DNA of 64,000 bases. Source: Taudactylus pleione (taxonomy: Eukaryota; Chordata; Amphibia; Anura; Myobatrachidae). Where the stretch lies: NCBI GenBank assembly GCA_031769625.1, contig JAUIMM010000015.1, positions 24,919,001-24,983,000 on the forward strand, read 5' to 3'. This document shows, piece after piece, positions 22,646 through 33,996 of this stretch (its first letter is position 1; the number at the start of each line of letters is the position of its first letter). The position numbers were made by a program, and so were the translations under genes. Under the pieces are notes generated by a model. That model was not told the DNA's origin. It made no database searches and was given only the letters and a program-made list of their open reading frames with translations.

Positions 22646-22924
22646 TGGGTATGAAAGCGGCTGTCGGGATGCCGCTGTTCAGAATACTGACAGGGGCTTC
22701 CCGACAGCCAGAATCCCGACACCCATAGAAACTAAAGGTCAGTATTTACCCTACCCTAACCCCTTCCCTAACCTTAACCATTCCTCGCCGTACCTAAACC
22801 TATCCCCCTCTTCCTAGTGGCTAAACCTAACCTCCCCCTGCCTGCACCCTAAACCTAAGACCACCTCCCCGGTGCCTAAACCTAACCTCCCGCATTCCGC
22901 ACGCCGGGATGCCGACTACATCCC
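22646..22924. mobile_element. MITE with telomere-like interior, copy 2
   Basis: Starts TGGGTATGAAAGCGGCTGTC and ends GCCGACTACATCCC. The flanks share TTTACAC (22639-22645 and 22926-22932), 7 of 8 bases of a likely 8-bp duplication. The interior is CCTAACCCC / CCTAAACCTAACC-rich, the complement of the copy at 8743-9159. Confidence 0.75.
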
Positions 22925-22932
22925 CTTTACAC

Positions 22933-23303
22933 AGAGGTGCTGTGCAGAAAAGGCTAAAAGAGTAGAAATTATTCTGGAAAACAAGGTACTCTATACATCC
23001 TGCTGGAAAACTGTGACATCCAAAGCAAAGTGTACAAAAGAAGAAGAATAGCAGCTCTCAATGATTGACAATACCTTTAATACAGTGATTATTACAGATT
23101 ACATTACACACACAAAAAATATACACTGTATATAGAAGTATAGTGCAATCGAGACTGGCTGAGCAAGACTGAATCATTGTTTTTGCTGAGTATTCTAGAG
23201 CGAACACTGGATAATTATAAAACAACAAGATACATTCCTGTCTGTCCCCTTGGGCTTGCCGTCCTCCTGTCTCCTAATTATCACCTCTCATTCCCGCTTC
23301 TAA
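22933..23303. other. A+T-rich stretch, nothing recognised
   Basis: Contains short purine-rich segments and no gene or terminus that I can support. Confidence 0.5.
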
Positions 23304-23568
23304 GGGTGGGTACACACCTAAACGACAGGCAATCGTGCCGATGTTCAGGGCGATTTGTCTTCACCCTGGACATCGCATTATTGCTGTACACACTGCACGA
23401 TTTAATGAACGAGGGAGCGACTACTTGTTCCATCCTTCATCAATATGTATGGTGCCGCATGCGATATCGTGTGATTGGCTGTGCAGCACATGCGACCATG
23501 GGAGCGCACAAATCGGGCATACACACTGCACGATATGACCGATTTGTCGTTCCGATTTGTACCCACCC
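23304..23568. mobile_element. Harbinger-like MITE, 265 bp
   Basis: GGGTGGGTACACACC at one end, GTACCCACCC at the other, each next to TAA (23301-23303 and 23569-23571). CACTGCACGAT motifs in the middle give dyad symmetry. The short frame across it is not a gene. Confidence 0.8.
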
Positions 23569-23979
23569 TAAGACATCTATGTAATGTTAGGTTGTTATGT
23601 GTAAGTTGAATTTGTATGATTTTACAGTAAGTGTTATACTTTCTCTTTTTATGCTAATGCTTTATATCATATTCTTTATTGTGTTGGCTGTCCTGCGCTA
23701 TAAGACCTTGAGGATACCTTAGAAATAAATGATGATGATGACATACACCTAGTCCCATTTTTAACCATTTGTTTTGCTTGCAAAATAGGCATTTTCTTTC
23801 AATACATTTTTTTGTTCTTACCTTTTGCCGACACGGGAACTTCCCCACATTTGGACACTGAGCAAATGTAATGTTGATTGTAGAATTTCAAAAGTGGGGA
23901 CCTATGTACAGTGTTTATTACTGACTGTGATTGCGTCTGTTTAATGTACATAGTGGAAGATGATAAAAACATTTGGGCG

Positions 23980-23982
<3 letters not shown>
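23569..23982. other. Stretch with a weak retroposon-tail motif
   Basis: GTCCTGCGCTATAAGACC then AATAAATGATGATGATG near 23691-23741 looks like a decayed L2-type tail. Nothing else is recognised. Confidence 0.35.

Positions 23983-24013
<31 letters not shown>
23983..24013. repeat. (TA)n microsatellite
   Basis: About 15 TA units immediately left of the hAT-like right-end fragment. Confidence 0.9.
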
Positions 24014-24015
<2 letters not shown>

Positions 24016-24017
24016 GA

Positions 24018-24212
24018 TCTGTGTAGGGCAGACGGCTACACTATAGAAGCCCTGATGTCGGATTCTCTCGCGAGAATCCGACAGCAGGAGGCTGCGGCTC
24101 GGCCTCGAAAGGGGATCCAAGTCAAGCAGGGAACACCCGAACAGCGTTCGGGTGGACTCGGATCCCCAATGTTCGGAGCGGTTCGGATTCCACAGAATCC
24201 GAACCGCTCATC

Positions 24213-24218
<6 letters not shown>
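24018..24218. mobile_element. Right-end fragment of the 47315/57486 hAT-like family
   Basis: Begins in TGTGTAGGGCAGA, continues with CCTGATGTCGGATTCTC and its complement GAGAATCCGACA (a hairpin), then CCCGAACAGCGTTCGGG, and ends CCGCTCATCTCTA. It corresponds to 49017-49232 and 59406-59620. The left three quarters, including the C-rich array and left terminus, are missing. TA repeats lie on both sides. Confidence 0.85.

Positions 24219-24260
<42 letters not shown>
24217..24260. repeat. (TA)n microsatellite
   Basis: About 21 TA units directly after the hAT-like right terminus; together with 23983-24013 it suggests insertion into a TA repeat. Confidence 0.9.
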
Positions 24261-24265
<5 letters not shown>

Positions 24266-26223
24266 TACAGAAACTGGTACTGTATAATTGCAGGTGGTGA
24301 AATCTGCAAAGGGTCAGAGCTATGCCACCCTTGTTGGTGTTTCTAGTTTTTATTTACAAACTTCAGCTATCACATTGCCTCCTGTATGTTGCCTGTATTT
24401 CAGAGTCCCCATCCCATCAGATACACTTTCTGTATCCACTGCCTTGCTCCCCATAGATAGCATCTTGTCTTCTTGAGAATGTAGTGTTGGGCTGTGATAT
24501 TATATCCATGTGCTGCACTCCGAGCCCAATAACAACATTCCAGTGACAGGTGCTATATCTGACATTATATCATTGATTCATTATTTAAAATTTTGTCCCC
24601 CTAGGTGGTAGCACTGGACCTTCCTATATGACAAAGCTTAATCAGGTAGATGGCAAAGTATATATACTGTTTGTATAGGAAGTTCAAAAGTGTGTAGAAC
24701 TCAACATTGTTTTACTCTACTAATTATATAACAGTGTAACTTTATAAGTACACTATGTTCGAATAATTAACATTTCTTTCTGTAAATCAAACTTTTCTAC
24801 AGCATTATTATAGTGTTTTTACAAATAAAAAAATCCTACAAAGCCATTCTGCTTACAGACATCACAAATATAATTTACTGAAAAAATAATATACAGTATT
24901 CAAAACTAGCTTCATAGCACACTTGCCAGTTCCAGATTTACTAACTCTTTTAAGTAATGTTTGTCTTTACTGGATGTGTCTGTTTGGATATGTCACTAAT
25001 AATGTCAAACAGAATAATAAATCAGTTATTTTGTTTCCCTTTTTACAATTACAGTTCTTGGAGTTTTCATTGCTATGTTACCGGTACTTAGGATTCATGT
25101 ATGTCGCTGGTGGGTGTGCATATATGTAAATGCTAATGTGCAGGGGTTATACTCGTTATTAAATATCCTGCATGTAATGACATTTCCCTTTGAACTTTTT
25201 CTTGGAAAGCTCTTGGTGGAGCTGTTGCTATTGACATTTGTTTTATTAATTCTTGGCTCTTTCAAACCACATTTCTTCTCAGAATAACTAAGTGCGTTTG
25301 TCATTGATGGTTTCAGAAACTGAACAACAACCTTATTTAAATAATATAAATTTGTTTTTAACCCGTTTTGGATGATGAGATTTAATACAAAATAGGAATT
25401 AAGGCAATTTTTTGGATAAATTATTTTTATTTGCCCATGTTTCCCTTTGGCTTACCATAAAGCTAAACTGGAAAGTTCAAATGCCCTTAAATGTTGCTTA
25501 GGGGTCTATTCATTATAATTAACATTCTAACTCTGTGCAAGCACCCAAGCAATTGCTCCGGCGTGGAGACAGCTGATCTGAAAATCAGCTGTCTCCCCAA
25601 TGTGTTTCACTGCTTCTTTTGGAGCAGGGAATCTTTACAGGTCACGAATGCGCACAAGAGCCCCGGCGTCCGGCAGAAGGAGCCAGACAGGGTCGGAGGG
25701 ATTCTTCGCAACTTGTGACTCCTTCCCATAGGGAAGAAGTAGGTAGCGGGAGCACTCGTCATCTGAAGATGGCGAATGCTCCTGCAGTCAAGCTCCGATA
25801 ATATTGTATTTTCAGAGCTTGATGAATTCTGTCCCCATACTTGTGTATGGGGACACCGGGCCATTCCAGGAGAGGATGGTCCAATAACTTTATTTCTAAA
25901 ATTGCATGTTCAACCTTTTATAATTGGCTGCTTCTAGATCCACCCCATTGGTAGTATATAAATCACTAATGTGACCGCTGCATTGTATGAAGTCACGACC
26001 ATCTATTTGCATTGCATAACTGATATTTTCACATTTATTAATAACATTGTCCAGTCACTTCATTACAGTTTTATATTGCATGCAAATTGATTAATTTAGC
26101 TTTAACTGCCACTGTTGTCAATCCACATCTTTATGCTTTTGTAGTTCCTGGCGAAAACCAAGTGCATATGTGAGCAGTTGATTCTAAAGTGAAAGGTATT
26201 CTCATTAGAGCATACAGTCTAAA
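24261..26223. other. A+T-rich stretch, no gene recognised
   Basis: Frames are 85 codons or shorter. A palindrome GAGACAGCTGATCTGAAAATC / CAGCTGTCTC near 25566-25594 and the nearby GGGGTCTATTCATTAT motif hint at a decayed MITE at about 25500-25900, but I could not match its ends. Confidence 0.4.
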
Positions 26224-26754
26224 GGGTAGATGTACTAAGCCTTGGATAGAGCTAAAGTGAAGAGAGATAAAGTACCAACCAATCAGCTCCTGTCAATTTT
26301 TTGGGAAGTAGTCGGATCCCGACCGCCGGCTTCCTGTCTGTCTAATCCCGGCAAGTGTCTAATGACAGGCGTCAAAATCCTGACACCTGTCATTAGACCT
26401 ACGCCGGGAGCCAGACACCTGGCTTACCGATCAAAAGTAAGCTGGGTGCCGGGCGTCTTAGGGTTACGCTGCGGGGAAGGGGGTTAGGTTTAGGCACTTA
26501 GAGGGGTTTAGGGTTAGGCACTAGGGGGGGGTTAGGGTTAGGCACCCCTAAAGGAGGGTTAGGACGCTGGGGTAGAATTAGGTTAGTTTATACTTACTTT
26601 TGGACGTTCGGGATCTTTACCTTTGCCGGGCTTCCGCTGTCGGGATTTGAACCGCCGGCCATGCGGTCCAATCATACTGATTCTCAATTTTTTAAACACA
26701 GCCTTTAAAGTGGTTGGTACTTTATCTTTCTCCAAAGTTTAGTACATTTCTCCC
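26224..26754. mobile_element. MITE (GGGTAGATGTACTAAG type) split by a nested insertion
   Basis: The left end GGGTAGATGTACTAAGCC, with AAAGTACCAACCAATCAG just inside, pairs with TTGGTACTTTATC and TTTAGTACATTTCTCCC at the right. It is interrupted by the element at 26303-26683. It belongs to the PIF/Harbinger-like group in style; the flanking TAA is only approximate. Confidence 0.7.
26303..26683. mobile_element. MITE with telomere-like interior, copy 3 (nested)
   Basis: Starts GGGAAGTAGTCGGATCCCG and ends GGTCCAATCATACTGATTC. TCAATTTTTT is present on both sides (26293-26302 and 26684-26693), containing the expected 8-bp duplication. The interior is GGGTTAGGTTTAGGCAC-type. Its position inside the MITE at 26224-26754 makes it the younger of the two. 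Confidence 0.75.
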
Positions 26755-27854
26755 TAAGTCTGAACGTTGAGGCAATGGTGGCAGGAATAAATAAATAAAT
26801 CAACGGCGTCCAAATTATAAATATAGTATATTATAGACATTGGTAAATATTTGCCTATTTTATTTAGAAGACCTTCAGGAAATCTGGGAGGTCCAGATAG
26901 GAGGTGCAGGGGGTGTGGCACCACAAATCATCATCATGGCCACACACCCCTTGCCTCGTTGAGAAGTGGGCAGCTTCTGTGTGGATTGTTTACTCTCCCA
27001 GAATGGAGAGTAATTAGGCACTTTTTAGAATTAGTATAAATTGATAGACCATTGTCATTAATAATTTATTTAAGATTTGAACACATCCATTTATTTACTA
27101 TTCAACCCTGTAACATGTTTGGCAAATTTCATAAACAATAGGCTTTAATCCATGGCACTCAATCATCTGCAGTGTTTAAGGTATGCAGATAATTTCATAT
27201 AAATATTCTCAGTATGAGTTTAACTTACTACAAATGTAAATTCATAATTCATATTCAGAGTCTGACCGCTGCTGCTGAAATGTGAAGCGAGTGGCACCCT
27301 GTCCGACATTTGCTGTTATAATTGCCCTAAACCTCATACAGGCTGTAAAACAAGTCTCTCTCTCCATCAACTTATCCTATGCTTAGCTCTATGCTTACCT
27401 CTCAAACTTAATTCCCACTGTACCCAGGTATACTCAAAAGCTTATAGGTCACATACGCACTGCGCCTAAATGCCTCATTACTCTTAACTGAAAACAGTCA
27501 CTGCTCAGTCCCTGCTAAAGTCTGGTGGATTTACACATGTGAACATATCACTAATATCCGTTATGACTGCCTCAAATAAGTTACATGTAGCTAAAGCGAT
27601 TGGCTCATACATTTTGAACCCTCTGGAAGTTATATTCCTTGTTGCTACTACTCAGTTTAATTTAGGTTTAGTTGCAAATCCCAGCTCTTTTCCTTTCCGT
27701 CCCCTCTTCCTCCCCATACTAACATTCCCATGTTACTCCTCCTATCCTTCCTATGTCAAACCTCCTCATTATGCATCCGGTTTCATGTTGAACACTGATC
27801 TTTGTATTCCACCTACTGTGTAATCATGCTTCTCCTGAAACCCAAAACAGCCTT
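26755..27854. other. A+T-rich stretch, nothing recognised
   Basis: No terminus, array or domain was recognised; the longest frame (27539-27823) has no known motif. Confidence 0.5.
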
Positions 27855-28000
27855 TAAAAAAAACCTCCCCCCTCCGGCGATGAGTGCAAAACCCACAATA
27901 CATCAGCTTAGCGTTGATGCGCTGTAACTTACCTCCTGGCCGGCCCCACTGTGCAAGCGCAAGGTCTCACAAACCTTCGAGAGATCTTGTGTGTAGCCTG
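27855..28000. repeat. Fragment of the MITE family at 49826-50393
   Basis: CCCCCTCCGGCGATG, then CATCAGCTTAGCGTTGATGCG and CTGGCCGGCCCCACTG, align with 49965-50060. Ends are lost. Confidence 0.6.
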
Positions 28001-28289
28001 AGACCCCCACAGAAGCTGCCGAAGGTTTGTACACATACCGACATATGTGAAGAAATGATGAGTCACAAAAGTGCGCTTATTATTTTTTTATAACATCTGA
28101 TTCATTTTCCATCGCCATACAATAGTATGGTGGCTGCGAAATCGTTAGATGTCTGCGGATAACGTAGAGAAAAGTGATTTTACCTACGTTATCTGCTTTC
28201 ATACATACAACAAACATTGGTAAGTGTCAAATAGTGCTGGTTATATCTAACCACCTCTTTTTACATCTCTTCCATAATTCCTAGTTGGC
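28001..28289. other. Stretch with small palindromes
   Basis: GATAACGTAGAGAAAAG / CCTACGTTATC near 28157-28191 forms a dyad. No family assigned. Confidence 0.35.
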
Positions 28290-28480
28290 TGATGGAGCAA
28301 AAATCTGCTAATGTATGGCCGCAAACGACAATAGGCTGTTTGCTCCCAATCACTGGGAAATGGACAAAACCGGACATTCAGGCAAGTTGGTTAAATCAAA
28401 CAGATTTAACCATCTTGTCTAAACAACCGTTTTTTCCAGTGCTTAGGAGCAACTAGTTGGCTGCTTGGAATAATACTCTA
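28290..28480. repeat. Fragment related to the MITE at 62427-62733
   Basis: Shares the GTTTGCTCCCAATC / GCTTAGGAGCAACTAGTTGG arrangement and the TTTAACCA-type centre with the palindromic element near the right end of the window. Ends not resolved. Confidence 0.4.
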
Positions 28481-29640
28481 TAGATGTGTGACCATTTTAA
28501 GTTATTTCCACTGCTGCTGTGCTAAGGCATTGTGTGCTTTGGTGGCGGCCCTATTTTGGCTACTCCCAGCCTTCTTAACTTCAACTGTGCATTCATGGAT
28601 AGCTATCGCAAATAGCAGGAAAGAGAAAGGTTTAGAGCAGTCAACCAGGTGCTGCAACCACAAACTTAACAGCTTGCAGTAACGGCTGGGTGGCAAAAAC
28701 AGGTGATTAGAGAATTTTAGAAATGTGGATGTTTGCAAAAGTAAGTACATAACTTGAAATTAGAGCTGAATTTATTTTCCTGTGATATTACAGTAGAAAC
28801 AAACAGCATGTGTCTATATGAATTTCTGAACTAATGGTAAATGCCAGATTGGTAAACAGTTTATTGACTTTTTTCTATTTTCCTTTGTCAGCGTGGATCT
28901 TACACAGAAATACTCTAATGGGAAAATACGTTTGTATAATTTTCTATGCAGACACAAAGTACAATATAATCGTTTTATCTTTGTTATACATAATGCAGAT
29001 AAAAGAGTTGCTCAATTAAAATACTTTAATATGGTACAGGCTCCGCTGAGACTGAAACTTCATCCGCACAATATTCTCATGATGAATTTACTTAGAACTT
29101 GCAAACACGAACTTGGCTCTGCTGGCCCAGTTCACTTTCAAAACTAATACATTAGCTCATCCCTTTGTTCTCAGAAGAAAGCTCACAGATTAGTTATTTT
29201 GGAATAAGAATACACAGTCTTTGCTGTGCATATTTTAAACAACCTTTTGATGGCGGTACAGCACTTTCTGTAATGTGACAGCAACAAGTAAAGGTGATTA
29301 TTCTGGAAAGATGGGGTTAGTTATCAGAGGAAAGGAACAGGGTGATGTTAAAAGGTGTTTTTTATATTCATTTAAAAGCTCTGAAACTATTAGCGAGTAA
29401 TCAATAACTTTTTTGTCACTACTTGTACTGTAGCTATACTTTAAACATGTGAGATAAGAATCTGAATGAAATATATATGAATTTGCTGATCTCTGCATAC
29501 TTCTGATGTGGAAATAGGTAGCTTTTATTGCAAGTGGTAGCCCACATTGTGGCGTTTGGTTAAAGACAAGAAACATATTATGCATTCACTTAAACTATTT
29601 GACTGTATGTTCTCAATAACAGGTCCTACCTTTGTAACTA
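28481..29640. other. A+T-rich stretch, nothing recognised
   Basis: Frames up to 95 codons without domains; no inverted-repeat ends recognised. Confidence 0.5.
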
Positions 29641-29885
29641 GTTATGGGCCACTCTGTGGGCGGCACCATCGCCGCCCAACGACCATTGCTCCTGGCTAGC
29701 AGGGTGCCCGAAATGACACCCTGCAGTCAGGATTGCTGTAGAGATTCCTGTGGACACTACAGATGGAAACCCTGTACACTATATGCAGCCGGTAGGGCGT
29801 CCTTGACATTGCACGCTCAGTAGGCAGGGCCGGCACAGGACTCTGATGTGCCCAGTTACGGCTCAGTGTTCTTTGCCTTACAGCA
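29641..29885. repeat. Dispersed repeat fragment, also near 34370-34440
   Basis: GGCGGCACCATCGCCGCCC and AGCAGGGTGCC motifs recur in the opposite sense near 34370-34440 (GCAGGGTGCC, GACGGTGCCGCCCAC). Family not identified. Confidence 0.4.
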
Positions 29886-30032
29886 GGTGGAGACAACCTG
29901 CAACACTACAGCTGCTGTGGAACTATATATCCCACTGTGCTCTGCCACAGTTTTGCTTTGAGGGCATGCTAAAACTTTGGCAGTGCATGCTGAGATGTGT
30001 AGTTCCACAGCAGCTGGAGTGTCACAGGTTGC
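29886..30032. mobile_element. Short fold-back MITE
   Basis: The left arm AACCTGCAACACTACAGCTG then CTGTGGAAC pairs with GTTCCACAGCAGCTGGAGTG then CACAGGTTGC. A GCATGC-centred middle is typical of a common vertebrate element with ACAACTCCCAGCATGC cores. Target duplication not clear. Confidence 0.6.
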
Positions 30033-30342
30033 TTTACCCCTGCCTTACAGCATGGCATCACACTTTCAAAGTGCTCTCTAATGGTAATGGTGGCATTTCT
30101 AACATATTACGAAAACATCAACTATATACTTCTCTATCATTTTAATTTTACCATATTACTGAATAAGGTTATGTATGTATGTTTGTTAGGCCATTCCAAT
30201 GATTTGTATTTTTAGGATAGTGCAGAAGGGGGTAACACTTTTCTGACCAATGTTTTCTGTATCTTGTAATCATTTTCTTTAATTGCTTATTGGATAGTGT
30301 TGTATTGTTATTGGAATCTGCACCCCAAGTTACTGTCGCGAA
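30033..30342. other. A+T-rich stretch, nothing recognised
   Basis: No structure that I can support. Confidence 0.5.
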
Positions 30343-30450
30343 CAGAATGTGTACACGAAGTAGTCACTTTATTAGGTAAATCTACCTACAGTACAGTAAT
30401 GAATTGTGCACACATATTTACCCACAGATGAAAGTGTGGCACTGGTATAC
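30343..30450 (-). mobile_element. Possible left end of a decayed Tc1-like element
   Basis: AGTCACTTTATTAGGTAAATC resembles the terminus of a widespread vertebrate Tc1 family (…CACTTTATTAGGTACA). It may belong with 31370-31860, the two being split by the MITE at 30451-31059. Inference only. Confidence 0.35.
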
Positions 30451-31059
30451 AAAGCTGGGTACACACGGATAGATTTATTGGCCCATCAATTACTCGGCCA
30501 ATATATCTGGCGCCCGTCGGCCAGTGTGTTCTAGCGATATGTCTGTGAACGACGTCGTTCACAGACATATCATGTCTGCTGTGCTGCACAGCCTATGGCA
30601 GATATATCTCCAGATACAGATATGCCCAAGTAGATTGTTGCCCATAGTGCAGCGTCTCGCACCACGCTATAGGTTAGAATGGAGACACGCTCCCGCGATC
30701 GGAGATGTGCATTAGCATCTCCATAGGTTAGAATGGAGACTCACTCTCGCGATCGGGGATGCGCCATAGCGTACCGTGGCGCTTAGCGCAATGCGTGCGC
30801 ACATTTGTGGCGCGATCAGCCACAATGATCATGGGCGCATCTATATATGTGCCCATCGGCCAGTGTGTGCGGGCAGTCTGTCGACCGCCCGTACACATGC
30901 AGCAGAGGCCGCAGGGAGGGGGCGGACCCGCCCCCCGGCCGGCGGAATCCGCGGCCAGAAGCAGATGATGGCCATTCAGTGTGTATGACCATCATCTGCA
31001 GATATATCTGCAAATCACTCGATCTGCAGATATATCTTTGCAGTGTGTACACAACGTTA
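30451..31059. mobile_element. MITE with GCTGGGTACACAC-type ends, about 609 bp
   Basis: The left end AAGCTGGGTACACACGG pairs loosely with GTGTGTACACAACGTT at the right. Inside are several GATATATC dyads and a tandem duplication containing CCATAGGTTAGAATGGAGAC (30670-30765). No clean target duplication was seen. Confidence 0.55.
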
Positions 31060-31369
31060 GATCTAATGTCGAAAAGATGGGAGAAACTGGCAGTGGCTCT
31101 CTTTATATGTCTGAGGCCTAGGGACTGGGAAGGCAACTTCTTTACGCTGAATTCATTGTCATGTTCTCTGAATTGCTCCAGGGATTTTGTTTACTATTCC
31201 ATTAAAATGTTGCATCAGTCGCAAAAAAACCAAAAAAACCTAATACTAGTCCCACTACAGTCTTTTCATATCTATAAATTCATATTTTTATTAAAAAAAA
31301 AATTGGTATCTATGCAACAATTTAATGGAATGAGACGCTTCTGATTTGGAGTAATTGGTTGCTAAACAG

Positions 31370-31860
31370 GCACGTTCACAGATGTGCGCATTGCTGCCAT
31401 TAAGGTCAGATCAGCAAATATGTTCGGATAGCCTTTGGCATTGAAATGTTGCTTTAGTTCTTTCTGATTACCCAATGTGTGCCATGAAAACACAAAGCAC
31501 ACTATTACAATGCCATGACCTGCCTGGGGATCATTGGACTTTTCACCATATCCGGGTCCATATGAAACAGCAGAATTCATCAGACCACGCAATGGTCTTT
31601 CCTGTTCCCTAATGTCTAGTGTTTTTTTTTTTTAGTCCATTACAACAGTACCCTCTTGTTTTTTTCTTATTGAGTGGAACGGAATACGGGTAGTCAGTTG
31701 CCCTACTGCATCTGTCACAAGATACAATAAGCTGTGTGTTTTCATATGTTTCATTCAGCACCACTGTTGAAAATAGCTGTTTGTTGACTGAGATGACTGA
31801 CTGTAGCCCTTCTGTTGCTCTGTACAAGACATGTAGGCCGCTATCTGCCCCTTTATCAAA
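31370..31860 (-). pseudogene. Decayed Tc1-like transposase region
   Basis: On the plus strand, GTGCCATGAAAACAC, ATTACAATGCCATGACC and CAGAATTCATCAGACCACG follow the order of the antisense core of a known vertebrate Tc1 transposase family (the CATCAGACCA segment is part of its catalytic-domain coding region). Frames are fully broken: 76- and 72-codon pieces in different frames. The alignment is from memory, so the call is tentative. Nothing functional remains. Confidence 0.4.
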
Positions 31861-32399
31861 GACCTGTTTCAGTGCACAGAACTAAACTAAATCATATTGA
31901 TGATATATGGGTGGTGTACCATTTTCCATATACCCACGATGCTGTTGATTGTGAAAATCACAGCAGTGATGTCACTTGTGGTACTCGCATGATGTCACAT
32001 ATGTGACCACACCCATGAGGCTTTGCTACCTGTTGACTTGCTTAAAACTGCTTTTTATAAACATGTCGCTTTGTCACTGCTTTAGCAATCAAACTGGTCT
32101 GTGTTTTGCCCAGTCTCCCAGAAATAGACCTCTAGGTCTTCAATTTTACCAACACTAAACTGAACCCCATCCCAATGCTCTTTGAGTTTCTGTCCTGAAT
32201 CACCATGTCATGTACTGATAATTACAGAACGTTTGTAATTGCAAAGTAGCAAATCCTCATAAATTATTTTTTATTCATTACAGAAGCATCATATTGACAT
32301 GAGCATATATTTCTCAGTGAAGCATAGGAAAACCTGCATAGTTGTTGTGAGAACCTGGATTTGTATAATTTAAATGCTTTATTTTTTTAAGTTCATTTA
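31861..32399. other. A+T-rich stretch, nothing recognised
   Basis: No terminus, array or domain was seen. Confidence 0.5.
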
Positions 32400-33213
32400 G
32401 GGCTCTATTTATTAACATTATTTTTACTAAAATAAAGTGAAAAAGGGTGTTTTCACACCGTTTTCACATTATTTTAGTATCACCTAAAGTTACTAAAAGT
32501 TAGCAATTGGAGTAGAATTCGTAAAATTCTACTCCAAGCCCTAATTACCACTTATTTTTAATAATCAGATCGCATTTCCCATAATTGTAATGGGAAATGC
32601 GATCTGTGTGCAAGTTACTAAAAATAAATTGTGAAAAAATACCAGGGGAAGCCCTGTGATAATAATGCCACCTGGAGGTGGCGTTATCCAGGTCTCCCCC
32701 AGTTACCGGACTCTTGCTCCGCTCTAACAGGCAGAGCCCGAAGCCGGCCCCAGTGATCAGCTGTGTGGTCTAAACAGACCACAAGCTGATCACTGCTTAA
32801 AAAAAGAAAAAAATAGGAAAAAGAAACTTACCAGAGTCCAGGGACCGGAGGTCGGGGCTCTGGTGTCCTGTGATGTCCTCCCTCCGCTCAGTTGGTCTCC
32901 CATCATGCACTGGGACCCGGTCAGTTGACCGAGTCCCAGTGCAGGATGGGAGATCAGCTGACTGGAGTCACGGAGAACATCACCGGAGGTAAGTGTATTA
33001 ATGGAGAGGGGGTCGCGATCGCGATTTTGAGAAAATACCGTAATAAGTGTGCAGAGGGGATTCGCAGGGACAGAGCTTTATCGCAAGCTCTGTACCTGCA
33101 AGGGATTTTTAGTAAATCCCTGTGATATTGGCTGAATTCGCAATGCGAATTCAGTCGGTAATATCACACTACAAAACTGCATTCAATATGCGGATTGTAG
33201 TTAATAGAGCCCT
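32400..33213. mobile_element. Harbinger-like MITE, 814 bp
   Basis: GGGCTCTATTTATTAAC at the left pairs with GTTAATAGAGCCC at the right, and TTA lies at both sides (32397-32399 and 33214-33216). The interior has nested palindromes (AAGTGAAAAAGGGTG / CACCGTTTTCAC, GATCGCATTTCCC / GGGAAATGCGATC, GATCAGCTGTGTGGTC). No transposase. Confidence 0.8.
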
Positions 33214-33216
33214 TTA

Positions 33217-33899
33217 GAGAGAGAGAGTAGATCTACTGGATAACAGTGTATTTCATTAAGCTATTGTCTACTACAGTACCAAGTGCTTTTCCTTATTCAG
33301 GACCATTATCACCCTTCAAAAATTCTCATTTTTGCACCCTACATTAGGGATGATCACTATACCCCCTTGCAGGCCTGGCGACAGGGAAGGGGCTAAGGGG
33401 ACACCAGTACCGGGCCCCGAGGGTCAGGTGGACCCCGATGATTCAGGGAAAGGAAAAAATGGAGCAGCTACACTTAATACCTTTTAAACTGCTGTGCTGC
33501 TGTATACAGGAAACTTGCAGCAGCAGTCTAGCAGAAACTCCTCCCACCGTCAGCCTTCCTTCCCCCAAGTCACACACCGGTCACACTGTGACACGCAAGG
33601 GCCAGTGTTCCTCCCTCCTGGGTCCGCATCCCCGTCTGCACTGCCCCAGCACCGATAGCAACTTGTTCTCAATTTTGCTTCCTGTCCTCTCCATCGGCCT
33701 GTTGTTTAACTCCCCGCAGTATGTCTGACAGTCTGTCACTCCCCCCCCCTCGCGAGACCCCCCAACCCCCCCTGACGTCCCTCTCCTACACTCCAAGTCC
33801 TCCTCTTTAGGTGGTCCAGCTGAAAAGTGTAGAAAGGGTCTCTGAGGCAAGGTAAGTAACTACTTATTGTAATTTTTTATAATATGTACAGAACAGTAT
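33217..33899. other. Stretch with C-runs, no gene supported
   Basis: GGCCTGGCGACAGGG near 33372 looks like a dispersed-repeat terminus, but I could not find its partner. The frames at 33438-33850 on both strands are proline-rich and without a domain. Confidence 0.4.
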
Positions 33900-33904
33900 G
33901 TAAA

Positions 33905-33996
33905 TTGTGTGTGTGTATTTACACACACACATATATATATATATATATGTGTGTATGTATAAATAAATGTGTGTGTGCGTGTTTGTGTATATATAG
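33905..33996. repeat. (GT)n/(AT)n compound microsatellite
   Basis: GTGTGTGT, CACACACA, TATATATA and GTGTGTGCGTG blocks in series. Confidence 0.85.
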
